Assembly: GCA_009869945.1 (NCBI GenBank)
Contig: WIXG01000106.1
Location: 124,001 to 188,000, forward strand
Direction of reading: 5' to 3'
Source: Mesaphorura yosii
Lineage: Eukaryota; Arthropoda; Collembola; Poduromorpha; Tullbergiidae
Length of the DNA: 64,000 nucleotides
Positions within the stretch are counted from its first letter, which is position 1; each line of letters begins with the position of its first letter. The position numbers and the translations under genes are program-made. The notes under the pieces are model-generated. The model had not been told where the DNA came from. It ran no database searches and was given only the letters and a program-made list of their open reading frames with translations. Shown here piece after piece: positions 61,278-64,000 of the stretch.

Positions 61278-63368
61278 TTATGAATACTGTTGCAACAATT
61301 TAACGATGTTGTTAATATCCTGCATTATCGAAGGCGTTAATTTCCGACTCGACGACGAAGTCTTGCTGCCCGGATATCCATTTCTTCTTAGCAGATAGTT
61401 ATTACTTAACGACGGTGGATGATGTGCTGAGTGTGGAACATGATAACTTCCACACTGACTCATGTCAAGAACTGTGTCTGCGAGTACTTGAGTGATTTTC
61501 TCCAGAAACTTCAAGTTGACTGGATTGTCGTAGATTGAAACCTGGTCAAGTGAAGAGGCTCGTTAATTATTCACACAATTTAACTTGGATCCGTTTCCAA
61601 TTGCCTGCTATTTACCTCTGGGCCGTCACAAAGTGTGTGATAGCAATGGCGCATATTTCCTCTGTACGGTCCCGTGTCAGTCATTAAGACCGCGTTCAGT
61701 GTGTAAGGCACGTCCGTGTCGTTCATGTACCAGAATCGAGCGTGGTCTGACCGAAGAAAATTCAAGTGGTCCGACAAAACTTGCAAGTCGGGTAGTTCTT
61801 CACTTAGATGCAACGGGAAGGCTTTCAATCTGAATTTGGAGTCGTGATACGAATTTAGCCAATGGTAATGAAACCGGTCAGCCAATTTATGGTCAATGCC
61901 GCGCCTGTAAATCATCGACAGGAAATCTCCAACGTAGTTTTCGTTCGCGACCTCCTCGTACACGTCTGGAAGCACCAGCGACCAGTCAGTAGGGAACGTC
62001 TGAGAGGATTCTGTGGTATTAAAGTCCATGATAGTGTCCATTATGAAGGCGCCCTGCGAAATGAACGGATTGTGTACGTTTAAAAGGGACACGAATGCCA
62101 CTGACAACACGCAGAGCATAAGTCTCATTCATTGCGCCATCACATCAATGATATCTTGATTACGATACCTGGAATTTGGTGGAATGACTAAGCTCTGTTG
62201 GGAAGTTCGTTTTTAGTATTTGAGCGAGATAATCTTTAATGAATGCCAGTGATCCCTGACTGCCGACTTCTTCCAGGTCGAACGCCACAAAAATTATTGA
62301 AAATTTCGGCCTAAAGACAATTCAATTAAAAACAGGTGGCATTAAGGTCGCTGTCGCGATGATCATAGAAATTTGTACATACTTGCAATCAGAGTGTGCG
62401 ATGGTTCTCGCAGTTTCCAACATTGCAGCCACTCCAGATCCATTGTCATCTGTTCCGGGAGTAAAATTCACTGAAATACAACACAAGGTTAGGTTAGGTT
62501 AGGATGCCGTACTCTTGTGTTTATCCTGAGAAGATGAATGGTAACTGATAGCCATTCTTCACCTGTATCCCAGTGCGCTCCGATAACAATCGGCCGGTCC
62601 CGACCAGTCGCCCATTCCGTTCCGCGAATTATCCCAATAACGTTTGTCCCGGTTGGAATCGTGCTGCCCTCAAACTGAAATCACAGATCAGAGTACGGGT
62701 TTCAATTACTCAATTTCGGCTTCCAGTGAAATAAAACAGTGCTTACCATGCTAAGAAATTGCACGGGCTCAAATTTCTGAACTGTGGTATGAAGCCCGCT
62801 TGTGATTTGCAAGCTGTCTCGAATGTACTTGAGAACAATGTCCTTTGCCGTTTCATTTGTGGCGTGGCTTCGAGGGTACGTGAAAATATTCTTCAGCATC
62901 CATTCCAAATTTTCGGCTTTGATTCTTGGTGGTTGAGCATGGTCTGGCCTGAAATCGCTCACACGCACGGATGTCAGGTTGTAATCACGGGAATTCAGTC
63001 GAGGACGAGCATCGTAGCCATTTTGTTCGTCGTAGCCTCGGTTGAAGCGATTTGCATTCGATGTGCTGAAAGGCACGGACGAAGAGGACTCAGGGAAGTG
63101 ATCAGTGAATCTTGAGTACGGAGTGAATCTAGGGGTTCTGGCACTGAAAAACTCGTCTCTCCATTCTCTTGCTTGCTCTCGCGTTATTTCTAGACTCTGC
63201 TCAAGAATGATCGTCTCCGAGTTTGACTTGTCGATGAGACGCCCAAGAATAGATGCGGCAAGAATGACAATCCATAAAGCTGAAATTAATCAAGCATTAA
63301 TTCCGGAGCAAGGAGACCAAAGACAAGCGAATTCTACCTGACTGGAGAAACAGCTTGGAAAAATGCAT
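61278..63368 (-). CDS. Membrane-anchored M28-family zinc metallopeptidase
   Basis: Seven exons (63368-63338, 63279-62747, 62674-62563, 62470-62383, 62310-62169, 62053-61616, 61541-61278) close at 535 aa. Residues about 5-25 (LFLQSALWIVILAASILG) form a hydrophobic segment after a short cytosolic start: a signal anchor or signal peptide. A stalk of about 100 residues follows. Metal-binding and catalytic M28 features appear in order: GAHWDT (His about 222), FTPGTDDNGSGVAAM (Asp about 233), FDLEEVGSQGS (Glu about 268-269), MDFNTT, then RSDHARFW and PYRGNMRHCYHTLCDGP (His about 441). The set looks intact, so an active di-zinc exopeptidase, probably extracellular, is inferred. N-glycosylation sequons (NET, NTT, NDT) agree. 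It is not glutaminyl cyclase, which lacks this tail. The substrate is unknown. The C-terminal 88 residues are Ser-rich and less conserved. Confidence 0.9.
62486..62503 (+). repeat. Short TTAGG tract in an M28 peptidase intron
   Basis: AGG followed by three TTAGG units, 18 nt in all. On the coding (minus) strand it reads as three CTAAC words followed by a pyrimidine-rich stretch and the intron acceptor at 62471. Confidence 0.8.
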
Positions 63369-64000
63369 TTGAACGTGTAAACTATCAAAATAGCACGAGC
63401 ACTAGGTTCTAAATAAGTTAAGTTCAACTTGGCAGGCTGACCAAACTAAAATGAGCCACCGCCAATCCAGAACTGAATCATTTGAACATCATGATCAAGA
63501 ACAAAATTGAAAGTGCTTTCCCTTTTATGACAGCTTGTAAACAGTCAATATGCCTCCCCATTCGCAATTCGCATGTCTTATCATCCCAATTTTAAAAATG
63601 GTATATCGCGAATGGCGAATGCAAATTAAGAGAAGTTGCAGATGCTTGCTAATGAGCAGCTTCATTGTGCATGAATGAAAGAGAAAATTTTACTACTTAA
63701 TCATTGTCATTATGACGTCTTGCACCGTGCACCGTACATCGTGAGAGTCGTAATGGCTGCCTTAACGCTGAACTTGCAGTGGATTGAAATGTCTCAATAT
63801 TTATGACAGGACAGTAATGACACGTTATTGTTGTACTTTTGAGCAGGCTGTGCATTGTCATGAGGCCGGTTCAAGTCAGTTATGATCTCACGCTCGTGGA
63901 CTCGTGGCTCGTAATTGAATAATTGATGAACGTGACCCAATTTTAACTTCAAGGGCAACAGTGACAAGAAAGTTGGGTCGCATTATGCGGCTCGCCTCGC
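63369..64000. promoter_or_regulatory. Upstream region of the M28 peptidase gene
   Basis: 632 nt with no coding sequence seen. On the minus strand CATAAAAGG near 63523-63531 could act as a TATA box for the peptidase gene. Confidence 0.3.

Overview
This is a protein-coding eukaryotic nuclear window from an invertebrate animal. The genes are split by short GT-AG introns (many about 60-120 nt), carry AATAAA poly(A) signals, and encode unmistakable metazoan families. The LUBEL-type linear-ubiquitin ligase, the single SLC6A15/17-like transporter and a short TTAGG tract fit an arthropod or related ecdysozoan, but I cannot name the species from sequence alone. Exons were joined by hand from reading frame, splice sites and remembered family alignments. 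Every gene model except the 5'-truncated first one closes in frame from start to stop.

Layout. 1-9 kb is compact and alternates strands: the 3' end of an unrecognised Cys-rich gene (+), DEF8 (-), RSL24D1 (+), RPUSD3 (-), NUDT21 (+) and CIAO1 (-). Convergent neighbours have poly(A) signals that imply overlapping 3' ends, and divergent neighbours share promoters. 8.8-9.3 kb is a GC-rich island with a strong inverted repeat and no gene I can support. 13.1-22.0 kb is an SLC6A15/17-type amino-acid transporter (-) with a 5.8-kb first intron; a 63-nt stop-containing last intron appears to switch between two C-termini. 22-35.5 kb has no gene I can support except a decayed Mutator-like DNA transposon with terminal inverted repeats at 28.77-30.40 kb. 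35.5-46.8 kb is a large LUBEL/RNF31 RBR ubiquitin ligase (+). 49.3-52.7 kb is tyrosine aminotransferase TAT (+). 55.2-57.2 kb is a ZCCHC14/ZCCHC2-type CCHC protein (-). 59.9-61.2 kb is cytosolic 5'-nucleotidase III (+). 61.3-63.4 kb is a membrane-anchored M28 metallopeptidase (-).

The genes are mostly unrelated housekeeping functions: lysosome/RUN-domain adaptor, 60S biogenesis, mitochondrial pseudouridylation, mRNA 3' processing, cytosolic Fe-S assembly, tyrosine catabolism and nucleotide salvage. The transporter and the linear-ubiquitin ligase are the two large, more regulated genes. I see no operon logic or multi-gene system. The most interesting items are the stop-containing minimal intron in the SLC6 tail, the MULE remnant, the Asp-to-Glu change in the RPUSD3 active-site motif, a possible frame-breaking 46-nt exon in LUBEL, and a TTAGG tract that reads as tandem branch points on the coding strand.
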